Shown here piece by piece: positions 19,834-30,929 of a stretch of DNA of 35,666 nt. Every line of letters starts with the position of its first letter. Position 1 is the first letter of the stretch. The notes under the pieces are model-generated. The model saw only the letters and a program-made list of their open reading frames with translations, was not told the origin of the DNA and made no database searches. Source of the stretch: Roseateles saccharophilus (GTDB lineage Bacteria > Pseudomonadota > Gammaproteobacteria > Burkholderiales > Burkholderiaceae_C); contig NZ_SMBU01000009.1 of the NCBI RefSeq assembly GCF_004342485.1, positions 1 through 35,666 on the forward strand, in the 5' to 3' direction. A program made the position numbers and the translations under genes.

Positions 19834-21184
19834 CCTCCTCCGTCGTGACGACCTCGCCGCGCAGGGAATGCGCGAAGGCGGTCGTGATGCGCACATCGAC
19901 GAGCTGGTTCATCAGCCTGGGCGAGCCGGGAAAGTTGACGATGCGGTTGCACTCGGTGCGGCCCATCAGCTCGGAGGCGTCCTTGCGCGCCGTGCCGGTC
20001 ACAAGCACCTTCTCGATCTTGCCCACCATGCCCTGACTGATCGTCAGTGCATGAGCCTCGATGGCGGCCTGCAGCTCCTGCAGGCGCCTGACCTTGACCT
20101 CGTAGGGCGTCGTGTCCTCCAGCGCCGCGGCTGGCGTGCCGGGCCGCGGGCTGAAGATGAAGCTGAAGCTCGCGTCGAAGCCGACGTCGTGCACCAGCTT
20201 CATCAGCCTGGCGTGGTCTTCGTCGGTCTCGCCGGGGAAGCCGACGATGAAGTCGCTCGCGAGGCGCAGGTCCGGGCGGATGGCGCGCAGCTTGCGCACG
20301 ATGCTCTTGAACTCCAGCGCCGTGTAGCCGCGCTTCATCGCCATCAGGATGCGGTCGCTGCCATGCTGCACCGGCAGGTGCAGGTGGTTCACGAGCTGCG
20401 GGATCTTGCCGTAGGCCTCGATCAGGCGCGGCGAGAACTCGTTCGGGTGGCTGGTCGTGAAGCGCAGGCGCCGGATGCCGGGGATCTCGGCCGCGTATTC
20501 CAGCAGCAGGGCCAGGTCGGCGTGCTCGGCCGTGTCACCCATCTTGCCGCGGTAGGCATTGACGTTCTGGCCCAGCAGGTTGATCTCCATGACGCCCTGG
20601 TCGGCGAGGCCGGCGATCTCGGTCAGCACGTCGTCGAAGGGGCGCGAGACCTCCTCGCCGCGGGTGTAGGGCACGACGCAGTAGCTGCAGTACTTGGAGC
20701 AGCCTTCCATGATGGACACAAAGGCGCTGGCGCCCTCGACCTTGGCCGGCGGCAGGTGGTCGAACTTCTCGATCTCGGGGAAGGAGATGTCCACCTGCGG
20801 GCGGCGCTGCTCGCGACGGGCTTCCAGCATGGCGGGCAGGCGGTGCAGCGTCTGCGGGCCGAAGACCACGTCCACATAGGGCGCGCGCTCGATGATGGCC
20901 GCGCCTTCCTGCGAGGCCACGCAGCCGCCCACGCCGATCATCACGCCCTTGGCCTTCAGGTGCTTCACGCGGCCGAGGTCGCTGAACACCTTCTCCTGCG
21001 CCTTCTCGCGCACCGAGCAGGTGTTGAACAGGATGAGGTCGGCCTGCTCGGGGTCGTCGGTCGGCGTGTAGCCCTTGGCTGCCTCCAGCACGTCGGCCAT
21101 CTTGTCCGAGTCGTACTCGTTCATCTGGCAGCCGAAGGTCTTGATGTAGACCTTCTTGCCGGTTGTCTCTGCGCCGCCGCTCAT
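19820..21184 (-). CDS. miaB: tRNA-2-methylthio-N6-dimethylallyladenosine synthase
   Basis: MiaB adds a methylthio group to i6A37 of tRNAs. The 454-residue radical-SAM enzyme has the N-terminal auxiliary-cluster cysteines (Cys19 in [13 protein letters not shown], Cys56 in NTCSVREKA, Cys88 in VGGCVAS). The SAM-cluster motif CSKYCSYC (Cys162, 166, 169) is complete. A C-terminal TRAM domain is visible around [11 protein letters not shown] and [13 protein letters not shown] chose the ATG at 21184, which overlaps the stop of the small exported protein gene (ATGA). The longer open frame upstream is not MiaB-like. Confidence 0.97.
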   Translation of the reverse strand: MSGGAETTGKKVYIKTFGCQMNEYDSDKMADVLEAAKGYTPTDDPEQADLILFNTCSVREKAQEKVFSDLGRVKHLKAKGVMIGVGGCVASQEGAAIIERAPYVDVVFGPQTLHRLPAMLEARREQRRPQVDISFPEIEKFDHLPPAKVEGASAFVSIMEGCSKYCSYCVVPYTRGEEVSRPFDDVLTEIAGLADQGVMEINLLGQNVNAYRGKMGDTAEHADLALLLEYAAEIPGIRRLRFTTSHPNEFSPRLIEAYGKIPQLVNHLHLPVQHGSDRILMAMKRGYTALEFKSIVRKLRAIRPDLRLASDFIVGFPGETDEDHARLMKLVHDVGFDASFSFIFSPRPGTPAAALEDTTPYEVKVRRLQELQAAIEAHALTISQGMVGKIEKVLVTGTARKDASELMGRTECNRIVNFPGSPRLMNQLVDVRITTAFAHSLRGEVVTTEEVLSA

Positions 21185-21570
21185 GGCTTGCTCCAGGTCT
21201 GGTTGCCGGGATTGAACTGCCAGCTCGCGGCCTCGGCCGGCGTCGTCGGCCAGGGCTTGTTGGCGAGTTCGGCGGCGTTCAGCACCCAGACGTCCTGGAT
21301 CAGGCCGCTGCTCTCGATCGTGTAGTGCACGACGAGCTTCTGGCCCATCAGGCCGGCGGGCGGTACCCAGAGGTTGTTCTCGTTCTTTACGCGCGCGCCG
21401 GGCGCGAGGCGGGCGGCCTGGCCGTTGAGCTGCACGTCGGGGAACTGGGTCACGACCAGTTCGCCGCGCAGAGCGTTGGCAGGGAAGAAGCGGTGCGTCT
21501 GCGCCTGCGCGACCAGGCAACTGGCGGCAAGGGCGAGTCCGAGCGAGGACTGGAGGACACAGCGGTACAT
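21181..21570 (-). CDS. Small exported hypothetical protein
   Basis: The product has 129 residues with a signal peptide ([23 protein letters not shown], cut before QTHRFF). The mature part has a conserved-looking core ([29 protein letters not shown]) and ends [13 protein letters not shown]. The Cys in LAASCLVA is not followed by a convincing lipobox, so a periplasmic location is more likely than a lipoprotein. I do not recognise the function. It overlaps miaB by four bases and lies between tRNA-Met and miaB on the same strand, so it is probably the first gene of a two-gene operon. Confidence 0.8.
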   Translation of the reverse strand: MYRCVLQSSLGLALAASCLVAQAQTHRFFPANALRGELVVTQFPDVQLNGQAARLAPGARVKNENNLWVPPAGLMGQKLVVHYTIESSGLIQDVWVLNAAELANKPWPTTPAEAASWQFNPGNQTWSKP

Positions 21571-21587
21571 GGTATTTGTCCAGTGGC

Positions 21588-21634
21588 TGCGGGAGCGGCC
21601 GCCTCGAGAGGACAGCTGCGGGAGCAGCCGCCCC
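21588..21634. repeat. Direct repeat upstream of the small exported protein gene
   Basis: Two copies of GCTGCGGGAGC(G/A)GCCGCC lie about 30 bases apart. Each can fold on itself because GCTGC and GC(A/C)GC-type ends are complementary. A third, partial echo (GGCTGCGAGAG) follows near 21644. The role is unknown; the repeat occupies the likely promoter or leader of the 21570 gene. Confidence 0.5.
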
Positions 21635-21689
21635 CCGGGAGGATGGCTGCGAGAGGTGACCATCTTCGACGAAGTGGACGCGAAAATGA

Positions 21690-21728
21690 AAACGGCCCGA
21701 GGAGTTCTCGGGCCGTTTCTTCTTCTTT
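21690..21728. terminator. Strong two-way terminator next to tRNA-Met
   Basis: AAACGGCCCGAG and CTCGGGCCGTTT form a perfect 12-bp stem with a 5-base loop. On the plus strand CTTCTTCTTTTT follows. On the minus strand, the direction of the tRNA, TTCATTTTC follows. It most likely ends the tRNA-Met transcript. Confidence 0.85.
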
Positions 21729-21729
21729 T

Positions 21730-21806
<77 letters not shown>

Positions 21807-21840
21807 TGAGCCCGCCATTCTAGCGGGGTTTCCGGCGAGA

Positions 21841-22977
<1,137 letters not shown>

Positions 22978-23020
22978 CCGGCGCTAGACTCGGGCGCGCC
23001 TGGAACTTCGACGCCGCGCC

Positions 23021-23986
23021 ATGAAATTCAAGGACTACTACGAGGTCATGGGCCTGGCCCGCGAGGCGACGGCCGACGAGATCAAGCAGGCCTATCGCAA
23101 GCTCGCACGCAAATACCACCCGGACGTCAGCAAAGAGGCCGACGCCGAGGCACGCTTCAAGGCGATCGGCGAGGCCTACGAGGTGCTCAGGGATCCCGAG
23201 AAACGCGCCGCCTACGACGGCATGGGCCGGCACCGTGGCGGCGAGGACTTCCAGCCGCCGCCGGACTGGGATGCCGGCTACGAGTTCCGCGGGCGTGGCG
23301 ACCCCGGCGAGGGCATCCACGACTACAGCGACTTCTTCGAGTCGCTGTTCGGCCGCTCTACCCGTGGTCCCCGCACGGGCACAGGCCCATCGCGGCGTGG
23401 CGCGCCACGCATGGACCTGCGCGGCGAGGACCATCACGCCAAGGTCGTGATCGAGTTGCAGGACGCCTACACCGGTGCCCAGCGCGGCCTCGATCTGCGC
23501 ATGCCGGCCTATGACCCGCAGGGCCATGTCGTGATGCAGGAGCGCAGCCTGCAGGTCAACATCCCCAAGGGCATACGCGCCGGGCAGCAGCTGCGCCTGG
23601 CCGGCCAGGGCGGCCCCGGCCTGGGCGAGGGGCCTGCTGGCGACCTCTATCTGGAAATCGAGTTCCGGCTCGATCCGCGCTTTCGCGTCGACGGCCGCGA
23701 CATCTACATGGACATGCCGCTCGCCCCCTGGGAGGCGGCGCTCGGCGCCAGCGTGCGCCTGGCCACGCCGGATGGCAGCGTCGTCGAGCTCGGCGTGCCC
23801 GCGGGCAGCGCCGCGGGCCGCAAGCTGAGGCTCAGGGGCCGGGGCATCCCGGGGGATCCGGCCGGTGATCTCTATGCCGTCGCCTCGCTGGTGCTGCCGC
23901 CCGCGCGGGACGACGCCAGCCGGCAGGCCTACGAGGCCCTCAGGGCCGCGGCCGGCGCCGGCTTTGACCCCAGGAGGAGTGCATGA
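23021..23986 (+). CDS. cbpA: DnaJ-like co-chaperone, curved DNA-binding protein CbpA
   Basis: CbpA stimulates DnaK ATPase and can bind curved DNA. The 321-residue protein begins with a J domain (residues ~5-70) carrying HPD at 33-35. A G/F-like linker (~75-130, FFESLFGRS) follows, then two C-terminal substrate-binding beta domains without a zinc-finger module. This is the CbpA layout rather than the DnaJ layout. The ATG overlaps nothing upstream. The 3' end overlaps cbpM by four bases (ATGA). Confidence 0.94.
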   Translation: MKFKDYYEVMGLAREATADEIKQAYRKLARKYHPDVSKEADAEARFKAIGEAYEVLRDPEKRAAYDGMGRHRGGEDFQPPPDWDAGYEFRGRGDPGEGIHDYSDFFESLFGRSTRGPRTGTGPSRRGAPRMDLRGEDHHAKVVIELQDAYTGAQRGLDLRMPAYDPQGHVVMQERSLQVNIPKGIRAGQQLRLAGQGGPGLGEGPAGDLYLEIEFRLDPRFRVDGRDIYMDMPLAPWEAALGASVRLATPDGSVVELGVPAGSAAGRKLRLRGRGIPGDPAGDLYAVASLVLPPARDDASRQAYEALRAAAGAGFDPRRSA

Positions 23987-24291
23987 AGCCCATTGCAGCC
24001 CCCACGGAAGTGCTCGACGACGGTGTCGAGCTGAGCCTGGTCGAGCTCTGCCGCGCCAGCCGTGCCGGCGAGGAGCAGGTGCGCGTCTGGGTGCTCGAAG
24101 GCGTGCTGACGCCGCGCGGTGCAGCGCCCGATCAGTGGCGTTTCGCCGGCGCCGCGCTGCGCCGCGCCCGGCTCGCCTGCACGCTGATGAACGAGCTGGA
24201 GGTCAACACGCCCGGCATCGCGCTGGCGCTGGACCTGATGGACCAGATCGAAGACCTCAAGGCCAGCCTGCGCCGCGCCGGGCTGGCCTGA
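23983..24291 (+). CDS. cbpM: Chaperone modulator CbpM
   Basis: CbpM binds the J domain of CbpA and inhibits both its co-chaperone and DNA-binding activities. The 102-residue protein has a MerR-like helical N-terminal part (LSLVELCRASRAGEEQVRVWVLEGVL). A helical C-terminal part carries the conserved ALDLMDQIEDLKASLRR. Size and position directly behind cbpA, with a four-base overlap and a GGAGG-type ribosome site (AGGAGG), support the call. It converges with the DUF2726-like gene 24 bases downstream. Confidence 0.92.
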   Translation: MKPIAAPTEVLDDGVELSLVELCRASRAGEEQVRVWVLEGVLTPRGAAPDQWRFAGAALRRARLACTLMNELEVNTPGIALALDLMDQIEDLKASLRRAGLA

Positions 24292-24315
24292 GCCGCCCGC
24301 CTGGCGTCCGCTGCG

Positions 24316-24852
24316 TCAGTGCGCGGCGTTCGGCAGGTCGGCGAAATAGCCGGGGCCGCGCCGCATGGGGAAGAGGGTGGCGCGCAGGCGCTCGCCGTCC
24401 TCGCCCTGCCAGCCGCGCTCCCAGGGCGTGATGACCAGCTCGGTCGCCGCCAGCACGCGCAGCAGGCGCTCGCGCCGGCGGGCCAGGCGGGGCTGGTCGT
24501 CCGGCACGGGCAGGATGACCACCGAGCGCACATAGCCGTGCTCGTCGCACAGCGCGAAGTCGACGGTCAGCAGGCCGGTGCGCGACAGCCACTCGCGATA
24601 GGAATGTTGGCGCGGCACGCGCACCAGCTTGTGCAGCGGCAGGTGGGCGAGCAGATAGCCCTTGGGGTGCTCCAGCGCCAGGGCCTGGGCCAGGCATTTG
24701 TGGGCTTGGCGCTCCGTGCTGGCCAGCACCCGCACGGGCGTGGGCGGCCAGTGCATCACGGTGTCCGACGGGTCCGGGCGATGGGCAGCCTCGGGTTGGG
24801 TCCAGCGGCTCAGCCAGGCGCCGACGGCGCGGGGAAGGTGGAGGTTCAGCAT
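24316..24852 (-). CDS. DUF2726-like protein
   Basis: This 178-residue protein of unknown function has a core (VRVLASTERQAHKCLAQAL, ...PLHKLVRVP, LLTVDFALCDEHGYVRSVVILP, RRERLLRVLAATELVITP) resembling DUF2726. In that family a restriction-endonuclease-like fold is suspected, from the pattern FDFxLCDxxGxxxxVVxLD. Here the residue after the V-V-I-L strand is Pro rather than an acidic residue, so nuclease activity is doubtful. No signal or membrane segment is seen. The ATG at 24852 is preferred over a longer frame to 24939. It lies between ffh and the convergent cbpM. Confidence 0.65.
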   Translation of the reverse strand: MLNLHLPRAVGAWLSRWTQPEAAHRPDPSDTVMHWPPTPVRVLASTERQAHKCLAQALALEHPKGYLLAHLPLHKLVRVPRQHSYREWLSRTGLLTVDFALCDEHGYVRSVVILPVPDDQPRLARRRERLLRVLAATELVITPWERGWQGEDGERLRATLFPMRRGPGYFADLPNAAH

Positions 24853-24897
24853 GCGCGACACGCTAGCGGCCGCGCGGGCGACTGGCCATGGCCGCCC

Positions 24898-24949
24898 GTC
24901 CCCGGAGCTGGGGACCGCAGGGGATCCAAGTGTGAGCACTTGTGTCCCC
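24898..24949. terminator. Two adjacent hairpins after ffh
   Basis: The first hairpin is GTCCCC/GGGGAC with a 6-base loop (24898-24915). The second is GGGGA and CAAGTG paired with CACTTG and TCCCC (24920-24949), with one 2x2 internal loop and a TGAG loop. They lie 46-97 bases past the ffh stop and before the DUF2726-like gene. No U tract is present. Termination or mRNA end protection is likely. Confidence 0.5.
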
Positions 24950-24994
24950 GCGGCGGTGGGGCTCAGGCCGCAGTGGCCCGTGCCCGGCGCGGAC

Positions 24995-26377
24995 TCAGCC
25001 CATGCCGGGCAGCCCTTTCATGCCGCCCATGCGCTTCATCATCTTCATCAGGCCGCCGCCCTTCATCTTCTTCATCATCTGCTGCATCTGGTCGAACTGG
25101 TTCAGCAGGCGGTTGACGTCCTGGATCTGCACGCCGGCGCCGCTGGCGATGCGGCGCTTGCGGCTGGCCTTGCTCTTGCCGTCCATCAGCAGCGCGGGCT
25201 GGGCACGCTCCTTGGCGGTCATCGCGCGCAGGATGCCTTCCATGCGCTTCATGTCGCGCTCGGCGCGGTCCATGTCGGCTTGGCCCGGCTGCTTGTTGCC
25301 CATCATGTTCTGAGGCAGCTTGTCCATCAGGCCGCCGAGGCCGCCCATCTTCTTCATCTGCGCGATCTGCTGCAGGAAGTCGTTCAGGTCGAAGCCGCTC
25401 CCGCTCTTGAGCTTTTCGGCCATGGCCTGGGCCGAGGCCAGGTCCACGCTCTGCGTGACCTGCTCCACCAGCGCGACGATGTCGCCCATGCCGAGCACGC
25501 GGCCGGCGTGGCGCTCGGCGTCGAAGACCTCCAGGCCGTCGATCTTCTCGGAGACGCCGGCGAATTTGATCGGCGCACCGGTGATCTGGCGCACCGACAG
25601 CGCCGCACCGCCGCGCGAGTCGCCGTCCAGCTTGGTCAGGATGACGCCGGTCAGCGGCAGCGCCTCCTTGAAGGCCTTGGCCGTGTTGACCGCGTCCTGG
25701 CCCTGCATCGCGTCGACGACGAACAGGGTCTCGACCGGGCTCAGCACGCCGTGCAGGTCCTTGATCTCGGCCATCAGCGCTTCGTCGATGGCCAGGCGGC
25801 CGGCCGTGTCGACCAGCAGCACGTCGATGTAGTGGCGGCGCGCGTAGTCCAGCGCGGCCAGCGCGATGTCGTGGGGCTTCTGGTCGGGCGTGGACTCGAA
25901 CCATTCGGCGCCGGCCTGGCGGGTGACCGTCTTCAGTTGCTCGATGGCGGCGGGGCGGTAGACGTCGGCCGAAACGGTCAACACCTTCTTCTTGCGCTTC
26001 TCGATCAGGTGCTTGGCGAGCTTGGCCGTCGTCGTCGTCTTGCCGGCACCCTGCAGGCCGGCCATCAGGATGACGGCGGGCGGCTGGGCGGCGAGATTGA
26101 TGTCGGCCACGCCCTCGCCCATGGTCGCGGCGAGCTCCTTGTGCACGACCGAGACCAGCACCTGTCCCGGGTTCAGCGAGCCGACGACCTCCTGGCCGAG
26201 GGCCTTCTCCTTGACCCGCGCGATGAAGTCGCGCACCACCGGCAGGGCCACGTCGGCCTCCAGCAGGGCCATGCGCACCTCGCGCAGCATGTCCTGCACA
26301 TTGCTTTCGGTGATGCGGGCCTGGCCGCGCATCGTCTTGACGAGGCGACTCAGGCGGTCGGTGAGGTTGGATGCCAT
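24995..26377 (-). CDS. ffh: Signal recognition particle protein Ffh
   Basis: Ffh binds 4.5S RNA and signal sequences emerging from the ribosome and docks with FtsY. The 460-residue protein has an N domain (MASNLTDRLSRLVKTMRG...). Its G domain has GLQGAGKTTTTAKL, DVYRPAAIEQL, DTAGRLAIDE and TKLDGDSRGG. A methionine-rich M domain from about residue 300 contains the RNA-binding SGAGVQIQDVNRLL and the tail MMKKMKGGGLMKMM. The ATG at 26377 gives the family N-terminus; the open frame to 26506 is not homologous. It diverges from the CcsA-like gene with a 52-base shared promoter region. Confidence 0.97.
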   Translation of the reverse strand: MASNLTDRLSRLVKTMRGQARITESNVQDMLREVRMALLEADVALPVVRDFIARVKEKALGQEVVGSLNPGQVLVSVVHKELAATMGEGVADINLAAQPPAVILMAGLQGAGKTTTTAKLAKHLIEKRKKKVLTVSADVYRPAAIEQLKTVTRQAGAEWFESTPDQKPHDIALAALDYARRHYIDVLLVDTAGRLAIDEALMAEIKDLHGVLSPVETLFVVDAMQGQDAVNTAKAFKEALPLTGVILTKLDGDSRGGAALSVRQITGAPIKFAGVSEKIDGLEVFDAERHAGRVLGMGDIVALVEQVTQSVDLASAQAMAEKLKSGSGFDLNDFLQQIAQMKKMGGLGGLMDKLPQNMMGNKQPGQADMDRAERDMKRMEGILRAMTAKERAQPALLMDGKSKASRKRRIASGAGVQIQDVNRLLNQFDQMQQMMKKMKGGGLMKMMKRMGGMKGLPGMG

Positions 26378-26429
26378 CGGATAGGGGCGGCCCGGCAGAA
26401 CGCGCGGAGCCCAAAAGTACACTGCAGCC

Positions 26430-27308
26430 ATGAGTTTATCGCCCGCCCCCCTCGGAGACGCCGCTGCCGGCGCCCACGCCGTCGGACCGGGCCTCGCGCT
26501 CGCCATCGCGAGCGCCCTGGCCCTGCTGGGCTATGTCTGGGTCGGGTTGCTGCGCGCCCGTGCCGTCGGTGGTGACCCCGCCGCGCGGCGGCCCATGCAC
26601 GCCGTGCCGCCGATGGCCCTGGCGTGGACGGCCCAGTTCATCGCCCTCTACATCGACATCAGCGGCTACGGCCTGGCGACGCCCGGCGCCCGCTTCGGTT
26701 TCGCGCCGGCGCTGTCGATGACGATCTGGCTGGTGTTGACGGTCTATCTGGTCGAAAGCCGCTTCCTGCCGCTGGACAGCGTGCGCCGCGTGCTGGCCTG
26801 GCTGGCAGCGGCAGCCGTGCTGCTGGCCTGGAGCTTTCCTGGCGAAAGCCGGCCGCTGGCGGCCTCGCCCTGGGCGCCGCTGCACTGGGTGCTGGGCCTG
26901 GCCTCTTATGGCCTGTTCGGCGTGGCCGTGCTGCATGCGGCGCTGCTGAACCGTGCCGAGCAGCAACTGCGCCGCAAGCAGCCGACGCCCGGCGGCCTGC
27001 CGCTGCTGCAGCTGGAGCGGCTGACCTTCCAGTTCGTCGCCGCCGGCGTGGGCGTGCTGTCGCTGGCCATCATGCTCGGCTGGTGGTTCACGCCGACCTG
27101 GCATTGGGACCACAAGAACCTGCTCGCCGTGCTGGGCTGGCTGGTGCTGACCGGCCTGCTTGCGGGCCGGCGCATCTACGGCTGGCGCGGCCGGCGCGCG
27201 ACGCGCTGGCTCTATGCCGGCGCGGGCCTGCTGCTGCTGTCCTATGCCGGCTCGCGCTTCGTGCTCGAAGTCATCCTGCAGCGCGCGGCCGGTGGAGGTG
27301 GGGCATGA
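26430..27308 (+). CDS. CcsA/HemX-like cytochrome c assembly membrane protein
   Basis: This is an integral membrane protein of 292 residues with about eight hydrophobic segments. It includes the family block WAPLHWVLGLASYGLFGVAVLHAALL and, later, WWFTPTWHWDHKNLLAVLGWLVL. The tryptophan/histidine-rich stretch with HWVL and WDHK matches the CcsA/CcmC/HemX superfamily (cytochrome c maturation, heme handling). The exact substrate is not visible; Burkholderiales annotations often call it YpjD/CcsA-like. A TACACT lies 6 bases before the ATG and no ribosome site is seen, so the message may be leaderless. It overlaps the next gene by four bases. Confidence 0.85.
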   Translation: MSLSPAPLGDAAAGAHAVGPGLALAIASALALLGYVWVGLLRARAVGGDPAARRPMHAVPPMALAWTAQFIALYIDISGYGLATPGARFGFAPALSMTIWLVLTVYLVESRFLPLDSVRRVLAWLAAAAVLLAWSFPGESRPLAASPWAPLHWVLGLASYGLFGVAVLHAALLNRAEQQLRRKQPTPGGLPLLQLERLTFQFVAAGVGVLSLAIMLGWWFTPTWHWDHKNLLAVLGWLVLTGLLAGRRIYGWRGRRATRWLYAGAGLLLLSYAGSRFVLEVILQRAAGGGGA

Positions 27309-27541
27309 AATACCTGTTGCTGCTGGCCCTGCTGGCCGGCGTCTTCTTCATCGCCAGGCGCGGCCGGCCGAACGAGCCCGAGGCGCCCAAGCCCCAGCCG
27401 CCCGCGCCGCCCCAGACCATGCTGCGCTGTGCCGAATGCGGCATGCATCTGCCGGCCGACGAGGCACTGCCGGGCAGGGGCGGCGTGTTCTGCAGCGCCG
27501 CGCATCGGGCCAGCTTCGAAGCCCGCCAGGGCCAAGCTTGA
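27305..27541 (+). CDS. PP0621 family small membrane-anchored protein
   Basis: The product has 78 residues. It has one N-terminal membrane helix (MKYLLLLALLAGVFFIARRG), a proline-rich linker, and a C-terminal metal-site-like motif RCAECGMHLP...VFCSAAHRASFEA (Cys42, Cys45, Cys63, His67). The Cys4/His pattern suggests a small zinc-ribbon domain. It is the PP0621 type commonly found just before pilS in beta- and gammaproteobacteria. Function is unknown. It overlaps the CcsA-like gene by four bases and pilS by four. Confidence 0.85.
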   Translation: MKYLLLLALLAGVFFIARRGRPNEPEAPKPQPPAPPQTMLRCAECGMHLPADEALPGRGGVFCSAAHRASFEARQGQA

Positions 27542-29201
27542 GCGTGACCGGCGCGGGCAGCTGGTTCGTCGAGTCGCCGCCGCCCGAGCCGGCCGAGTCG
27601 AGCGCGTCCTTCGACCGCCTCTACCGCGCCTTCCTGACGGCGCGGGCGGCCCTGGGCCTGGCGCTGGTCGTGGCCCAGATGGTCGCCGCTTCGCTGAAGA
27701 CGCTGACGCATTCGACGCTGGTGCTGAGCGCCTTCTACGCCGCGGCCGCGTTGGCCCTGTGGCTGCTGCCGCAGCTGCGCCGCGGCGCCTCGGCGCGCAG
27801 CCTGGCGCGCATCAGCAGCCTGCACTGGTGGAGCGCCATCGGCGTGGATCTGCTGCTGTTCGGTGTTGCGCAGGCGCTGGACACCAGCGGCGTGAACTAC
27901 GGCGCGCTGTTCGTGATGCCGGTGCTGATGTCGGCCGTGCTGTGCCCGCGCCGGCTGGCGCTGGCCACGGCGGCCATCGCGTCGCTGGGCCTGCTGCTGG
28001 CGGCGGGCTGGTCGCAGCTGCTGGGCGAGGTCTCGAGCGTGAAGCTGACGCAGGCCGGCCTGGTCGGCGGCGGCCTGTTCGCGGTCAGCCTGCTCGCCGG
28101 TGAACTCAGCGCCCGCCTGGCCCGCGAGGAGAGGGCGGCGCGCGGCAGCCTCGCACTGGCGCGCCAGCAGGAGCAGCTGAACCGCCTGGTCATCGACGAG
28201 ATGCAGGGCGGCGTGCTGGTCGTCGACCGGCGCGGCCGCGTGCGTGCGATGAACCCGGCCGCGCAGGCCCTGCTGGGCGTGGCCAGCGGCGAGCTGAGCT
28301 GGCAGCTGCGCGGCCGGCCGGACTGGCAGCCGCTGGTTGCCGCGCTGGAGCGCGCCCATGCCGACGGCGTCGGCGTCGAGCTGGATGTGACGCTGCCACT
28401 GGCCGGTGGCATCAGCCGCAGCCTGCGCCTGCGCCTGCGGTTCACGCGCCAGCGCGAGGGCAGCGAGGAGCTCTGTGTGCTCTTCGTCGAGGACAACCGC
28501 GAGCTGCTGGCCCGCACCCGCCAGGAAAAGCTGGCGGCGATGGGGCGTGTGTCGGCCGGCATCGCGCACGAGATTCGCAACCCGCTCGCCGCCATCGCGC
28601 AGGCCAATGCGCTGCTGGCCGAGGACGTCGGCGGTTCGCGTGCCGAGCAACTGACCCGGATGATTGCGTCCAATGTGCAGCGCCTCAAGCGCCTCGTCGA
28701 CGACGTGACCGAGGTGGCGCCGGGCATGCAGCCGGAGAGCCTCGCGCTGGACGCGAGCCAACTGGTGCACGAGACAATTGCCGACTGGAGCCAGGTCAAC
28801 GGCGTCGAGGCGGGCCCGCTCAGCCGCTTCAGCCTGCAGATCGCGGCGCCCGGCCTGAAGGTGATGTTCGATGCCGAGCATCTGCGTCGCGTCCTCGTCA
28901 ACCTGCTGGACAACGCCTGGCGCCATGCCGACAACGCGGCCGGCGCCATCCGCCTGACGCTGGCCGCGGATGGTGACGCGGTCGAACTCGTCGTGCGCAG
29001 CGCCGGGCCGCCGGTGCCGCTGGAGATCGAACGCCACCTGTTCGAGCCCTTCTTCTCGACGCGCAGCCGTGGCTCCGGCCTGGGCCTCTATATTTGCCGT
29101 GAACTGTGCGAGCGCCATGGCGCCCGCATCGACTACCGCCGCGCCACCGACGCGGCCGCCAACGAGTTCTGCGTGCGCCTGCGCACGACGCCCGCCACGC
29201 C

Positions 29202-29205
<4 letters not shown>
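27538..29205 (+). CDS. pilS: Sensor histidine kinase PilS
   Basis: PilS is the membrane sensor that phosphorylates PilR to control pilin transcription. The protein has 555 residues from the TTG at 27538, which overlaps the previous stop (TTGA); a GTG at 27544 is an alternative. About six membrane helices lie within residues ~30-190, followed by a PAS-like segment (VIDEMQGGVLVVDRRGRVRAMN). The dimerisation domain has phospho-acceptor His344 in AGIAHEIRNPLAAI. The ATPase domain has an N box (NLLDNAWRHAD) and GSGLGLYI. It overlaps pilR by four bases. Confidence 0.93.
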
Positions 29206-30638
<1,433 letters not shown>

Positions 30639-30661
30639 ACGCCGGGGCCGGAGCCGGGGCC

Positions 30662-30688
30662 GGGCAAATCCTTCCTCGGGATTTGCCC
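30662..30688 (+). terminator. Terminator candidate after pilR
   Basis: GGGCAAATCC and GGATTTGCCC form a perfect 10-bp stem with a 7-base loop. TGCTTG follows, so the U tract is poor. Between this hairpin and the nrdA control region (30689-30878) I see no gene and no structure. Confidence 0.55.
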
Positions 30689-30878
30689 TGCTTGAATCCT
30701 GGACGACAGGCATCGCGTGACCCTGATGCGCGCCGCCGAGCGAGCAATGGCGCGGTCTGGCGCGCGGTTTCGGCCCGCTTGCCCAATGCCCATGCGGGTT
30801 GTGTCGCGCGAGGCCCGTCCTGATCGGGGTAATGCGCTCGAATGGCGGTTTTCAGGGTTTCGGCGAGCCCTGGGTTTC

Positions 30879-30894
30879 ACACTATCCGTAGTGC
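30879..30894 (+). promoter_or_regulatory. NrdR box 1
   Basis: ACACTATCCGTAGTGC resembles the NrdR consensus (ACACWATATATAGTGT type). Its start is 32 bases (about three helical turns) from that of box 2. It lies just upstream of the -35 element of nrdA. Confidence 0.7.
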
Positions 30895-30923
30895 TTGAGG
30901 GGGTGGGGTGCCACATATATAGT
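30895..30923 (+). promoter_or_regulatory. nrdA promoter
   Basis: TTGAGG (30895-30900) and TATAGT (30918-30923) are spaced by 17 bases. The -10 overlaps NrdR box 2 and the -35 abuts box 1, a layout that fits repression by NrdR. It implies a leader of about 240 bases. Confidence 0.75.
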
Positions 30924-30926
30924 GTC
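30911..30926 (+). promoter_or_regulatory. NrdR box 2
   Basis: CCACATATATAGTGTC is close to the NrdR consensus and covers the -10 hexamer. Together with box 1 it forms the tandem arrangement typical of ribonucleotide reductase operons. Confidence 0.8.
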
Positions 30927-30929
30927 CCC

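Noticed and set aside
30639-30878. Expected ampD or another gene after pilR
   Set aside because: No start-to-stop frame or AmpD motif is present; only the pilR hairpin is seen, so I report no gene there.
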